This document shows, one piece after another, positions 33,217-46,158 of a DNA stretch of 64,000 nucleotides. The notes below the pieces were generated by a model. The model saw nothing but the letters and a program-made list of their open reading frames with translations. It did not search any database and was not told where the DNA came from. Every line of letters starts with the position of its first letter. Within the stretch, counting starts at the first letter, position 1. This DNA comes from Malaya genurostris (taxonomy: Eukaryota; Arthropoda; Insecta; Diptera; Culicidae): assembly GCF_030247185.1 (NCBI RefSeq), contig NC_080570.1:121832689-121896688 (forward strand), read 5' to 3'. Made by a program: the position numbers and the translations under genes.

Positions 33217-34300
33217 AAAACTAGTTATTAACAATCGTTTGCTTTCAGCTACACAATATTTCGTTGCTTTTAAATACATTTAAAATGACTATATTCAATA
33301 TGGTGGGTGATGTATTGAAAATCAATGTCAAACTAAGCTTAATATGTCATGCTGTGATTGAAAACACAATTATAATGACTATAATAAAAATCCCACCACA
33401 AAGCACGTTTCATGTAGCAGTTTTAAAAAGATTAACACTAATTACTTGAATTTCATACAGTCAAGTAACAGAGGCGCAGGGCAACACTAGAGCTAACATA
33501 AACATGCGTTCAAACCAGTCCGGTGGAAGGGCGCTCTACCAAGTGCTACCGTAGCTAATTTGAGTTTTCATTGGAAACTGTAAAAATTATATCTTTGAAA
33601 GGGGTCGGGAGGAGGAGGAATTACGGGTGGAGGGTGTTAAGAGAGGTGTCGTTTTTTTTATATTTTCTTGTAGTTAAATGTCAGACATCGACATTTTAAC
33701 TATGAACGATAGAATTTATTTTCCTTGAATAAAATCTATACCAAAGGCCGAAACGTCGGACAGTAAACAACATTCGTTTGTATTATAAGACTAAGTCAAC
33801 CGTTTTCCTGCTTTCGACGATTTTCTTGTAGTTTAACATGGACTCGCATCAGGACGGGTCGGGTGTATGAGGGTTTTTTGGTTTTTTGTCATGTACATGT
33901 TCTTGCAAGTATATTTACGTGAACTACAACATTCAATTTATGTGTATCTTATAGGATGTAAAATCACATTTTTTCGAAGTGTGTAGCTGTGATCAAGGAT
34001 GGCTTTTATCGTATCAAAGAACGTTCGCTGGCAACTCTTCAACGATTGAATCAGTGCCATCAAAGAGAGTTGGAAATCATCGCAACAACAAAAACCCGGC
34101 ATGGCTCATTTAACATAGAATAGACACCAGTGCAAGAGCGACATTTCTGATTTCTTTCGATGACATTTCTGAGAATCAAAGGTTAGCACGCCGCTGTGGA
34201 GATCTTCTCTGAAGCATCAAACGGTCGCTTATTCTCGTTTCGCGATCCGATTCTATACAGGCAGTTGATAATTGCGATAGAATCATTTTACTATTGCCGC
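33217..34300. other. Mostly unrecognised DNA
   Basis: A minor landmark at about 33640-33860 is described separately. 33480-33600 has a somewhat higher GC content. No gene was recognised; the 61-residue ORF at 33264 is not convincing. Confidence 0.35.
33640..33860 (+). repeat. Possible Penelope-type element fragment
   Basis: The words 'accaaaggccgaaacgtcgga' and a preceding 'ccttgaataaaa' resemble the 'CCTGAAGAAGG...GGCCGAAACGTCG' signature I associate with the terminal repeats of Penelope-like elements. The flanking word 'ttttcttgtagtt(a/t)aa' occurs at both ends (33663 and 33822). No reverse transcriptase is near. Confidence 0.35.
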
Positions 34301-34492
34301 TTATTCTAACTATGTGCATATAATCTTTGTATAAGTTGTGTCTATGAAAATGTATGTGAATGCTCCACACAAGGCTTTTGAAATATTGCAACCTAGTATG
34401 AGAAACATCAAGTTGAACCATCGATTCGATTTTCTGCGATAATTGACAACTTGCGATTCTCTCTTGGGAAATTCCACACAGCAACGATCATT
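34301..34492 (+). repeat. Family D repeat, left half
   Basis: It matches 25830-26015 and stops at 'gatcatt' (about 34492), where the match resumes only near 36948. The 102-residue minus-strand ORF crossing it is a chance reading. Confidence 0.7.
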
Positions 34493-34620
34493 AGGGGCTG
34501 TCCATAAAAGACGTCACGCCGCATGGGGGAGGGGGGTGTTTCATAAAACGTGACCTTTTGTGACAGGGGGAAGGGGGGGAGGTTTTTGGAACGTGATGTC
34601 CAATATTTTCAATGAGCGCA
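34492..34620. repeat. Partial MITE with AGGGGCTGTCC end
   Basis: It begins AGGGGCTGTCCATAAAAGACG, followed by 'gtcacgc', a G-rich run and 'cataaaacgtgacc'. A G-rich inside with an AGGGGCTGTCC end is typical of a widespread insect MITE type. No matching right end is seen before the next element, so it appears truncated. Confidence 0.5.
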
Positions 34621-34626
34621 TTTTTG

Positions 34627-35222
34627 AAAAACCTGTTTTAATCCACCTAGTGGTGTAATGATGCCTTTCTCATATCAATCAAACTATCATATATAATACT
34701 GTGGTATTCTTCAAAATTATTTTTCTTCGATTCTTAAAAGAATAATCGAAATAGATTTGTTTGATCGTCTACTGATAAAAACTATCAATTGGAAAAGAAA
34801 TTGGAAAAGGTCGATTTAGAAAACTTTTTACGGTTTTTCGCTCTTTTCAGTGATGGTATAAAATGTTTAACACACTTTACCCTATATTTCCGAATCCGGA
34901 AGTCGGATCCGGATGAAATTCAGCAATTACGTATGGGACCACAGGACCTTTCATTTGAAACTAAGTTGGTGAAAATCGGCCGCGCCATCTATGAGAAAAG
35001 TTAGAACACATATTTTCATTTTTTTGCGCATTTTACCCCATAAAGTTAGTGCAAAAAACGTTACATACACACATTCGCACACACACACAAACACACACAC
35101 AGACATTTTGCGTACTCGACGAACTGAGTCGAATGGTATATGACACTCGGCCCTCCGGGCCTCGGTTCAATCGTCGGTTTTCACAGTGATTGCATAACCT
35201 TTCTATATGAGAAAGGCAAAAA
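34627..35222 (-). mobile_element. Family B element
   Basis: It runs from 'acctgttttaatccacctagtggtgtaatgatgcctttctcat' to 'cctttctatatgagaaaggcaaaaa'. It carries one 'gaa(t/c)ccggaagtcggatcc' module, a CACA microsatellite (about 35064-35100) and 'atgacactcggccctccgggcc'. Confidence 0.75.
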
Positions 35223-35999
35223 AAAATTTTCTTCGATTCTTAAAAGAATAACCGAAATCGGTTTGCTTGACCGTCTACTGATAAAAACCATCAAATTGGA
35301 AAAGATTTGAGGTCGATTTAGAAATTTTTTTAAGGTTTTTCCCCATTTTCAGTGTTGGTGTACAATTTTTAACACACTTTACCCTATATTTCCGGATCCG
35401 GAAGTCGGATCCGCATGAAATTCAGGAATAACGCATGGGACCACAGGACCTTTCATTTGAACCTAAGTTTGTGAAAATCGGTCACGCCATCTATGAGAAA
35501 AGTTAAAATACATATTTTCTTATTTTTGCACATTTTACCCCATAACTCTCGAACCGGAAGTCGGATCCAAATAATATTCTGGAATTTTGTATGGGACCTC
35601 AAGACCTTTCATTTGAATCTAAGTTTGTGAAAATCGATATAGCCATCTCTGAGAAAAGTTAGTGCACTTATTTTCACAATTTTTTGCACATTTTACCCCA
35701 TAATTCCGGAACCGGAAGTCGGATCCAAATAATATTCAGGAATTTTGTATGGGATCACAAGACCTTTCATTTGAATCTAAGTTTGTGAAAATCGGTTCAG
35801 CCATCTCCGAGAAAAGTTTGTGCAAAAAAACGTTACATACACACATACGCACATACACACACACATACACACACACACATACATTTTGCGTACTCGACGA
35901 ACTGAGTCGAATGGTATATGACACTCGGCCCTCCGGGCCTCGGTTCAAAAGTCGGTTTTCACAGTGATTGCATAACCTTTCTATATGAGAAAGGCAAAA
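35223..35999 (-). mobile_element. Second Family B copy, tandem to the first
   Basis: It repeats the right three-quarters of the preceding copy from 'cttcgattcttaaaagaata' onward. It has two further modules spaced about 158 bp apart (35541 and 35699) and the same microsatellite and end. Close similarity suggests a tandem duplication, not two insertions. Confidence 0.7.
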
Positions 36000-36955
36000 C
36001 CTAATTATATTACTGCTTTGCTCTATTTCCTGAAAAAATCTCCACAATAAACGTTTACATTCTATAGGAAAACGTGTATTTGTTGATGTAAAAGCTTCTT
36101 CTTGTAAATTTGGAAATGAATGTTGCAGGAAATCATTTCTGTTGTGATCAGCAAAAGTGCACGGAGGAGCGAGTAAATTAGCGAAATTAATAAATTTTGC
36201 CTAATATGAGTAAATAAGAAAAAGATGCCTTCAAACGGTTTAACTCAAGTTATGCACTGACAATTTTTTCAGTAATTTGATTTTCTATCATTGATAATAG
36301 TATATCATAAGAATTTCTCTTATCTGATTCTGATGCAGTTTATTCAATTGTACTCCATTTGAAAAAGGGCGGGAGATCAACGATTTCAGACGTAGATCAT
36401 GTCATGTCTTATCTTGATCATATGTGATTTTCCTCCACCAACATAAAAGCCTATCGAATCATCCAATGATTGAACTTACATAAATTAAGAATCATTTTAG
36501 CTCAAAATCACTACCCATTGTGTGACGGAAAATCAGTACGGATATTGATCGATGTGATTTAAAATTCACTGATCAACTGATCATGAAAAGATTCTCCGGC
36601 AGTGATCTCGTTTTGATGAGGTTTTGGTCTTTATTTTCTCAGCCCAGTATGATATTCTAAGGAAATATTATTCTTTACCTAAAACAATAATATATCTGTG
36701 TACCCCTTGGAGGAATAAAACAGATGATTTAAATGTTTAATCAATTCCAACCAAATACTTTTGTTAATTTATATAATTGATATTAATAAAATGATTCCGA
36801 TGATTTTGTAGTTTTAGGGATATTTTTAAATCTAATGACAGCATGTAATAAATCGATTTTTCTCTCATATTTGTATGGCTTTTCATACATATTGAGAATG
36901 TATTGAGATAAATTTTATTTATTTTGAATTCGTGACATGTGACATAGGGGGACTG
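36000..36955. other. AT-rich DNA, nothing recognised
   Basis: This is part of the segment that separates the two Family D halves. It contains many short 'tgatca' and 'gatcat' words but no element end or ORF I can support. Confidence 0.4.
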
Positions 36956-37150
36956 TGATTTTTTTTAAGGGCCGTGAAATACTCAGAGTATGAAGTGGAG
37001 CGAAGGAATGTAGAAAAATTCTCTCGCGGTTCATGCATTGGGAGACTCGTGTTCTTATAGCATCTTCTACCGGATTGAAAATGTTGTATACAATATAGAT
37101 AGCGATATAGCAGCTTCTGTCAAATTTTCGGCAATCACCAACACTGGCTG
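36956..37150 (+). repeat. Family D repeat, right half
   Basis: It matches 26040-26240 ('ccgtgaaatactcagagtat', 'gcgg.tcatgcattg', 'cggcaatcaccaacact'). Together with 34301-34492 it forms one disrupted Family D copy. Confidence 0.7.
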
Positions 37151-38880
37151 TGATGAAGCGGTATGTGAAAATTAAGTGAGAAGCATGTAAAACTCAATCA
37201 GTCTTGACGAGAATTACAGTCGGCAGGCAGAAAAATACGTTTTATCTATTAGTTAGTTAATGCTGAATAGGAAATAAATTGGAAACGGACTTTGTAATGG
37301 TATGTGAATAAATATTCGGAAATTTATGTTACATTGAATGGAAAATGGAGATTTCGTCACATTTAATTTTCAGATACTTTTACTGTGTAAATTCAAGTTC
37401 AACAGGAATTGTTTCCAGTACATCTATGAAAAACGGGCTGTTAGTATTTGAGTAAAGATCCTGAATTAAAACATGATATTCTTATCACGTGAATTGCTCA
37501 GGAATAAAATTAATCAATTAACCAATAGATTTGTCAGTAGATAAATGTTTGTGTCATACATCCGCAAACTAAGCAGGCAATTAAAGCTACTCAATTATAC
37601 AATTTCCAGTACCGGCAGAGTGAATTAATTGGCAGCTTTAGTTGATCAAAAGCTTTAATTCGTATCCGTCGTTTGATGCCGTCCCGTATCAGTAAATTGA
37701 AGAATGATTTACAGCTAAGCCCATAAAAACGTAATACGATCCAATTTCCTGCGACACCCAATTAACGTGCGTCACTGAGAAACGTCATTGTCTTTTATTT
37801 TTTTTTATCTTGAGCGGTCCACTCTCGAAACGGTCCTAGAGCTTAACGTCCAACACAAAGCAATTTACCCAGGAATGGAGTTTTAATCTGCGTTCGTCGT
37901 GCATAAAACGACATCCTCGGATGTTTTCTCGGACGACATTCGAACCTAACACCGATTGGCGAACATGCAGCCCACTAAAGCACTTTCTCGCTGCGAATCT
38001 ACACTGTCATAAATCTTTCGAATGAACCTATTATTAGCCCGGGAAACCGTAAATTGGTACCATCAACAACTAACATAGGACGACGACGACGACAGAGAGA
38101 ATGGCAGGGGTCTTGCACTTCGACGATGGCCCCGCATTCCAGTTCTTTTGCCTGTGCACATTATTGGCGTAGTATCAATTTTATACGTCGTCCCCGAACG
38201 CACAGAACCCTTATCGCAATCGTACTTTGGAGACGGGAATTGCTTCCGATAGTCTGCCTGTGGGCAGACAAAGGACATTTTGGCAGCTGAAAGCGAAGAC
38301 ATCCATTACTACTTGGTTCGCTGGTTTACGACAACGGACACGTCGGCAGTGCTGCTGTTTAGTGAGCGCCATTTACCCAGGCCCCCCCGGGAGCCTCCAT
38401 GAAATTCGCCAGGCCTCTCAGTCGTGTCGGCATTGACATTGCATTGATTCGACGATTGAACGAAGGGTGTAATTTAAGGCGTTGTGTTTTTTTTTGTTCT
38501 ACGATAATTTGCATGTTCGCGCCATAAATAAATGTAATTAAAGGCATCATTTGAAGGTCGTAATTTCAGTAGCGTAGAGCTCTGCGGAACAGGAAGTCAA
38601 CTTGGAAGGTCAAATAGATTTCTAGCGGGCTGTGGTACTGCATCCCGACCAGTAGGGAAGAGCAAACCATCATCATAGCAATAGTTTATTTAGCTATCAT
38701 AATGGGTTGTAAAATGTTGCATGAAATCCTGATAATAGTAAAATAATGAATAAATGTTGGTAAAATAATGGATTGAAGATTGTAAATCCTTTTTCAAATT
38801 TCACTTTTTACTAACGAATTTAACCCTTAGTATTTTTCATGACACTGAAGACTCATGTAACGATGCTTGACAGATTTTTT
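37151..38880. other. Unique sequence, candidate regulatory island at 37.7-38.6 kb
   Basis: No repeat words. 37730-38570 is less AT-rich. It ends with a run of homeodomain/octamer-like words ('ataatttgcatg', 'gccataaataaatgtaattaaagg'). ORFs of 60-80 residues occur on both strands but none has a recognisable domain or splice structure I trust. Confidence 0.3.
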
Positions 38881-39159
38881 CCCGAATTATTTTTCAATTT
38901 TGTGTGGTTGTCATATGGTGAGATAACTAAGTCCGCACAATTTCCTTATTATTAAATAACTATTTATTGGAATATAAGCTAAGATTAAATTATTAAGATT
39001 TAAATTGGGTGTTCAGCCACAAGTGGTGACTTTTCAGCCCTATTATATGTATGATTTGGTTATTACCATGAAGACATCATTTGCTTCCGCAATTCTGAGA
39101 TTTTTGTGTAGGGAAAATTCTAAACCTACTTGTATTGTGTAATGGGGAAAAGGAACTTA

Positions 39160-41584
39160 TATACTAACTTACTAACTAATAGAGAGAGCGAATCGATTCA
39201 ATTGAAGATTGCATCGATTTTTGTCGGAATTTGCTTATAATATTATGTGACATTACATCTAATGGTTCTATATTTGTGAGTCTGTGTAACTCATTTGTAT
39301 TAAACTAGGGAGGACGCTTCAGAATCATTTTCAGAATTTTATTCTGAATCCTTTGAAGCGTTTTCTTCCTGGTGGAACAACAACTTGACCAAATTGGTAC
39401 TGCATAAAGCATGGCTGGTCTGAAAATTTGTTTATAAATTAACAATTTGTTTTTTAGACAGAGCTTAGAATTTCTGTTTATAAGAGGATATAAACATTTA
39501 ATATATTTATTACACTTTGCCTGGATTCCTTCAATGTGATCCTTGAAAGTGAGTTTTTTGTCATACGTTAATCCTAAGTATTTAGCTTGATCAGATCATG
39601 TCAATTCCATTGATCAGAAGTGAAAATATTATACAAGATTGGAACTACGCTCGAACCCTGCGGAACACCGGCTCGTACGGGTAGCAATTCAGATTTACAA
39701 TTCTGATAGCTAACCTGAAGAGTACGATCAATTAAATAATTTTGAATCATTTTGATCAAATAAATAGGATACTGGAAATTAGACATTTTTGCTATTAAAC
39801 CTTTGTGCCAAACACTGTCGAATGCTTTTTCTATGTCTAGAAGAGCAACTCCAGTGGATAACCCAGAATATTTATTTGCTTTTATCATGTTCGTTACTCT
39901 GACAAGTTGATGAGTAGTTAAATGTTTATGACGAAATCCAAACTGCTCTGGTAAAAAATTGAATTCTCATTTATATAAGACATCGTTCTGAACAAGTTAT
40001 TTTTTTCAAAAAGTTTACTGATAGAAGAAAGTAAGCTAATTGGTCGATAACTTGATGTTTCTGCTGGGTTTTTATCAGGTTTCAGGATAGGAATTACTTT
40101 AGCGTTTTTCTATCTTTTTGGGAAGTAAGCTAATGAAAAACACTTGTTGAAAAATTTAACCAGGAGTCTCAAGGCAACATCGGGAAGATTTTTAATAAGA
40201 ATATTAAAAATTCCATCATTACCAGGAGCCTTCATGTTTTTGAGTTTCCTAATAATTGATTTAATTTCAACAAAATTCGTCTCAATAATGTCATCTTGTG
40301 ATAACAATTGGGTTGAAATATGCTCATATTTCAGTGAGACTTCATTTTCAATAGGACTCACAACGTTCAAATTTAAATTGTGGACACTCTCGAACTGCTG
40401 AGCAAGTTTTTGAGCTTTTTCGCCATTTGTAAGAAGTATTTGATTTCCTTCCTTGAGAGCAGGAATTGGTTTCTGAGGTTTCTTAAGAACCTTAGAAAGT
40501 TTCCAGAAAGGTTTAGAATATGGTATAATTTTTTCAACTTCTTTAGCGAAATTTTCATTTCGCAAAAGAGTAAATCTATGTTTAATTTCTTTTTGTAAAT
40601 CCTTAACTATGTTTTCATAGCAGGATCACGAGAACGTTGATATTGTCGTCGACGAACATTCTTCAACCGAATGGGCAGTTGAAGATTGTCATCGATGATA
40701 GGAGAATTAAATTTAGTTTGCGCTTTGGGAACTGAAAGATTTCTTGCTTCGATAATGTAATGATTCAAATTATCAATTGCTGTGTCGATGTCCGCAGTAT
40801 TTTCTAAAATAGTTTCATGATCCACATGATTTCCAATGTGAGATCTGTAATCCAACCAATTAGCTCTATGATAGTTGAAAATAGAACTAATTGGATTAAT
40901 TATAGCTTCGTTGGAAAGTCTGAATGTTACTGGAAGATGATCTGAGTCAAAGTCAGCATGTGTAATCGGTTCACTACAAATGTGACTTTGATCTGTTAGA
41001 ACCAGATCAATTGTAGACGGGTTTTTCACTGAAGAGAAACAAGTCGGATTACTGGGATGAAGAACTGTAAAGTAACCAGCTGAGAGTTGATTATGAAGTA
41101 TTTTACCATTACTGTTATTTTGCCTACAATTCCACTGGACATGCTTAGCATTTAAGTCCCCTATTACGAAAAATTTCGATCGATATCTTGTAAGTTTTTG
41201 TAAATCGCCTTTAAAGAAATTTCATTGTTCGCCGGTGCATTGAAATGGCAAATATGCTCCAGCGATGAAATAAATTCCATGAATGGTTTCAACTTCGATT
41301 CCCAAGCTTTCAATAACTTTAGTATTGAAAGAAGGTAAAATTCGATGTTTAATTTGCCGTTGGACAAAAATGGCAACTCCACCACCCATTCCAGTAAACC
41401 TGTCAAATCGATGAACCATATAATGTGGATTGCTTTTCAATTTGACATTTGGTTTAAGAAAAGTTTCTGTCATAATGGCAATATGAATTTTGTGAACTTT
41501 GAGGAAATTATAAAATTCATCTTCACTCGATTTCAATGATCGAGCATTCCAATTTAAAATATTCAAATAATTATTTAACATCAC
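39160..41584 (-). pseudogene. Juan-like ORF2 relic (endonuclease and reverse transcriptase)
   Basis: Reading from 41584 downward: ILNWNARSLK and ETFLKPN (endonuclease), then a frameshift near 41220 after ..YLPFQC. The reading resumes with STIDLVLTD and DSDHLPVTF (about 41020-40930), then a linker and KAPGNDGI (about 40215). Next is RT motif A LLDIEKAFDSVWH (about 39850) and GVPQGSSV (about 39650). After YNIFTSD there is a deletion that removes the catalytic YADD region, and the C-terminal Jockey tail (KLTFKDHIEGIQAKCNKYIK, 39558-39499) follows directly. Several frame breaks plus this deletion make it inactive. Confidence 0.8.
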
Positions 41585-41688
41585 TGTTAAATTTTGAATT
41601 CATTATAAAATTATTTGCAAATTGTCATCCGATTTGATCCGATTATTTACATTAGAAGAATTAAGTGGTGTATTTCTACCTCTACCTG

Positions 41689-42407
41689 TTACGGCGTTCC
41701 TGTGTTTTGATTATTTACATTAGAAGAATTAAGTGGAAGATTTTTACCTTTTACACTAGCGTAACTGACATTAGAAGAAGATGATGACGAGGTCGATCTA
41801 CCTGTCAATGAATTGTTTTCGTTAGAAGAAGGCGTACCTGTTTTTGGTTTTAAATTCGAAGAAATAAGTGCCTTAGATGAATTAGGCGTGGCATTTGTAA
41901 CGGTTTTTTGATTTTCAGGTATGTTCTGTAAATTTAAGGTCGTTGATTTGACTTGTTGTCTAAGCGAATGAGCGTTTGAAAATTTTTCCCTGACAGGACA
42001 TTTTAAATAATTGGATTTATGATTTCCATCACAATTTGAACATGTAAATTTATCAGTGGTTTTATTCATTGGACAAACGTCTTTCGAATGCGATTTACCA
42101 CAATTCAAGCACCGTAGATTTATATGACAATTTTTGGTTCCATGGCCGAAGCCTTGGCAACGACGACATTGCGTTAAGTTTGCAATACGATTATACCGTG
42201 TATAATGTTCCCAATGAATTTTAATGTGGGAAATGAAACGTACTTAACGGTATCGATTTTACTTCTGCTCGTACATACTGCGAATCGTTCTGCATTCTTC
42301 CGGGAGTGCAAAATGGTGTCGCTTTTGTAAAATCTATAAATCCTCTCGGGGGTTAGAGGTTTGATTAACTGTGCATCGTTCATCAGAAGAAATGCACATA
42401 GTAACAA
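41689..42407 (-). pseudogene. Juan-like ORF1 relic (gag-like, zinc knuckles)
   Basis: The upstream part (42407-42174) reads LIKPLTPERIYRFYKSD. After a frame break the knuckle region reads CRRCQGFGHGTKNC, then CLNCGKSHSKDVC, then CSNCDGNHKSNYLKC, a Cys/His series typical of LINE nucleic-acid-binding ORF1 proteins. A Ser/Asn-rich tail follows to 41689. ORF2 begins about 100 bases further on. Confidence 0.75.
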
Positions 42408-42709
42408 ACCTAAATAGGTTTTACAGCAGACTGTTCGGGACCTCGCAGAGGTTCAGAATTTACTTCTGCTTCCACCAAATGCCCAGCAGATTGTTCAGCA
42501 TCCCTTAAGGGTGCAGAATTTACTTCTGCTTTTTTGTGTTTTTGTGTCGTCAATTTTCCCCATCCTCCTAGTCCAAACCTTACCATTTCCCTTCAATCCT
42601 TCCCTCTTATATATCGAGAAAATGATGCTAAAACCAAATTGATGGCAAGGCACAAATCTCCAAATATCACGGGGAACGTGCCATTTGACCCAAATTGTTC
42701 TGATTCCTT

Positions 42710-44904
42710 GTATTGAAACCGCCGAAATCTACCTTCAAAATGCGTTGGGGTGCGTTTAATCTATAACACACATGTTCAAGAAATTTCGCAATTAAATTAG
42801 CTTTACAAGTACGCAATTAAGCTTCTCCTAATTAATTTCGTTTAGCAAATTCCATACTCTTAAATTTTGAATAGTTTATGTCTGTGATTCTATTTTAAGA
42901 TCAGCACGATGAAATCGTAGTTATTAAGATTGGGTACAAACAGACATCAACAAACAAATTTGGTATGAACTAATATTTTTGTGGTATTGTTTTGACATAT
43001 TAAATAGCTCAACTCTTTTTGAATCTGGTATGAATGGAGTAAGTTTTTGGTATTTTAGCTCTTAGTTCAACCTAACCAATACCAAATAAATCTATTTTGC
43101 CATTCTGAAATAAATTACATATTATGATATTCTTTAAACATTCTCTTCTGATCGGGATGGGATCTAACTTTTTCTTCTTGGATTCATCAGTGCACTAACA
43201 GTTTATTTTTATCTACTAACGCCACCTAATGATTCATTATGAACCGCTAAGTAGACGTAAAGTTAATGCTGTTTGCAAAACACTTTTTAATCTCTACTAA
43301 AGAGTGGAAGCGAGAGCCAAATGTGAAACTATTTTAACAGTGCAATTAGTGAGTAATCAATTATGTGGATCATTTCCAAAGTTTGTAGCAAAATTAATAC
43401 ACTTGCCATTTTCCGATCTGCGGGTGTTTGCTAAAATCCTGCCACTCTGTTAAGTGCATCAGAAGTTATTAGTAGTTCATTCTTCCAACGCTCACGGGAC
43501 AGGGAAACCTTAAATCATAGCAAAAATTGACCCCGACCTCTGCCGGTGTTGGTGCAGGACGAGGTGTTGGCTCATCGTTGGGTTGCAACTCTGGCAGAAA
43601 GCCGGTGTCGGTGGTAGTTTTGGACAGATTTATGCCTCAATAAAATACTTGTTTACCATATGCGTGGCTGGCGATTTTGAAACTTTGTTCCATGCTCGAA
43701 CTTAGTGGAAAGTGTTTTCGTACGAGGCACCAGCCCGGAATAAATCATGATAATTTAACCCATTCGGAGCAGTGCCAAATTGTCTGTCATCGGAGAAATA
43801 TAGCACCGGAGCTCGGAGCTGGCCTTGACTCGGATCTGTCGATTCGGTCACAAGATGAAAGAAAGAGAAACCGCTTTCGGAGCCTTGTACTTCATTCCAG
43901 TAATCCCCCACCGGTATTATGAAGACATCCGACTTCGTTCCGAATCCTGCCAGCTCGGCAGTGATTTCTCATCGTTAGTAGCTTTTGATTAAGTTCAGTT
44001 AAACAGTCAATTTACGAGCTGCTGCGCGATTCAAGCATTAGAACTCGGCTGCTAGGAATGGATGGATGGATGGATGAGGACCGCGCGACTGCCAGTTTCC
44101 GATTCGAACTGGCGCAATCAAAGAGGATGTTTAATTTTTAATTGGATGATTGAGAGCAAATAACAAATAACGCCTGCTAAACGGGCACACTTTGCCTCGC
44201 TTTACTGAGCAGCTTCTGAGTAAATAAATGGAAGAAGGACCTCGCGTAGACCGTGTAGACAAATTGCACCACTCAGTTAAATCTCATCTCAGCATCCTGT
44301 CAAACAAGCACCGGCCGGAACCCTTCCATTAGCATATCCGAAGCAGCTGCCGGCAGTTGCCGGAGAGACCCCGAAACCGGCCGCAATTTCGCGGTATATA
44401 AACTGGATAAGCGGACCGCTTTTCGCAAGCCGCGTACCTTTATAAATCATATCTTTTTCCGAAAATTTGGCTCGCAAAACTTTATGGATGCCACAAACCG
44501 AGACCAATTCTTTCCTACCGTGTAAAATGTGGTTTGGCGTGCCACGATTATCCCTCAAAAAACTTGGAGGCGACGTCCGAGGGATTCTGATGTGAATAAA
44601 ATTGCTATTATTTATAAGTTTCGTGGTGAAGGACCACAAGACGGTGTCCCGCTTCTTTCCCTTCGGTAGATATTTTGTGTTTGATCATTTTCATGATTTC
44701 GCTTTTTTCCACGAAAGGAATTTTACCGTAGAATGTGAGTTACTCAAGTAACTGATTCTCGGATAGCATTAGACTAGTATATTCTTCAATAAAATTCGGT
44801 GGGATGAAAAGTAAATTCGTTGGGATTGAAATAATGTTTCCTTCTTTCATTTTGTTCTGTGTAGTCCTCTTTCCGGCCGATACAGTTATTCCAGCGATTC
44901 TCAA
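42710..44904. other. Unique sequence, candidate regulatory island at 43.4-44.7 kb
   Basis: No repeat families were recognised. 43430-44720 is less AT-rich and contains a short GGAT run (44058-44077). Overlapping ORFs of 69-116 residues on both strands have no recognisable domain. One candidate coding reading (44639-44289, minus) ends inside unique DNA without splice support. Confidence 0.3.
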
Positions 44905-45370
44905 ACTTTCTATTGTGAATACGTCTTACTTTACTATGGGCAGCCTTTTCAAAATTTATCCTCTAGGAGAGTGATATGTTTTTGATCATGAATATCTCTT
45001 CTTGAATCTAACGTATCGACATAATGACATTTTCAGTAGTATGACATGAACACAAATAATTCAAATTTAAAATTTTCTGCTATATTTGTCATCAACGAGC
45101 ATCAAAGAGAAATACTTGAGTTCTTGAGTTGAGAAATACTTTCACATCTTATCCAAGCCAGTCGACAAAACAAAACCGTTTACGTTCGGAACGGCAGAGA
45201 CCCAGTACAGTATTGTGTAGTTAACAAGAGAACGATCTCGAAATGAGTGAAACAAATGAACAAAAGCCAATACGAAAGAATACAATTGTTGTTGACTTCA
45301 GACAGTGCCAAATTCGACCTTCGATGTCCACTGTATCTCAGCGCAGACTAATCAGAAGTGAACAAACGAA
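44905..45370 (-). repeat. Truncated Family A end
   Basis: It starts 'gtgaatacgtcttactttactatggg' and continues with 'ccttttcaaaattta' and 'aggagagtgatatg', then decays. Only one end of the element remains. Confidence 0.65.
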
Positions 45371-46158
45371 CGCAGCATATTTAGAGTAGAAGTTTTTCTA
45401 GACCTCAACGTTTCTGTTTGATTTTTTTAATTTTTTTTTTAATTTTTGGTGGTTGTTCAAATTGAAAACTACGATTTTTCACAAATCCGCCATTTTGTAG
45501 CTGTTAAACCTCCACAAAGTTACAAACAACGAAAAGAAAAACGTTGGGGTCTGGTTTTTTATATGTAGAAAGTGTGTGCAAAATTTGAGAAAAATTGGTG
45601 CAGTAGTTTTTGAATGACGATGGACACGGACTTTCAATACCTGCTTTCGAGGAAAACGCGTTTAAAGATTTTTGTCTATAAAATCAATGGAAACAATTAA
45701 TTACTCCAGGGATCCCGTAGGGTCTAACATTTTCAAAGAATCATATTTTTCTTTTATATTTTATTATAATGAAACATTTCAAGAAGTTTTTGTCAAGTTT
45801 AAAATTCAATCGAAGTAGAAATCTTGGGCCTGTGCGCCGTAGAATGAGCTAGCCATAGATAAAGGTCCATAACTTACAGAGTTTCGTTCCAATAGGCTTG
45901 AAAATTTCACGGAAAATTCTTCAAATATTTCACTATTAGAAAATATAAAGAAAATAATAAATGATTTTTCAAAAGTGTTAGACCCGAAGAAGTATAAAGC
46001 TTGCTTCATTTAGAATTGGAACAAACTTTTGCTCATATTGTGGCGCTCCTGGTGGACGGATTTGGAAAGTTCTTGGCGCCCACGTGTCGGGAATTTTGTC
46101 AGCTTCACGTATGATTTTTGATATTTCGCAAATCGATTGCACTTTGTAAACAATCAAC
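45371..46158. other. Flank or 5' part of the mariner-like element
   Basis: This AT-rich stretch lies between the Family A end and the transposase relic. The left end of the mariner-like element should lie here, but I could not identify an inverted repeat because its right end is missing. Confidence 0.35.

Larger units (their letters stand above)
38880..42700 (-). mobile_element. Degenerate Juan-like (Jockey clade) LINE
   Basis: The element lies on the minus strand with its 5' end near 42700 and 3' part to about 38.9-39.1 kb. It has a gag-like ORF1 with zinc knuckles, then an endonuclease/reverse transcriptase ORF2, both broken. The 5' region is duplicated at 47.15-47.5 kb. The 3' boundary and target duplication could not be fixed. 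Peptide order and motifs fit the mosquito Juan group of the Jockey clade, which lacks RNase H; no RNase H is seen here. Confidence 0.75.

Noticed and set aside
33715..33770. Possible hammerhead ribozyme near 'gaaacgtc'
   Set aside because: The required CTGATGA core and matching stems are absent on either strand nearby.
44289..44639. 116-residue minus-strand ORF in the 43-45 kb island
   Set aside because: No recognisable domain, splice context or repeated occurrence supports it as a gene.
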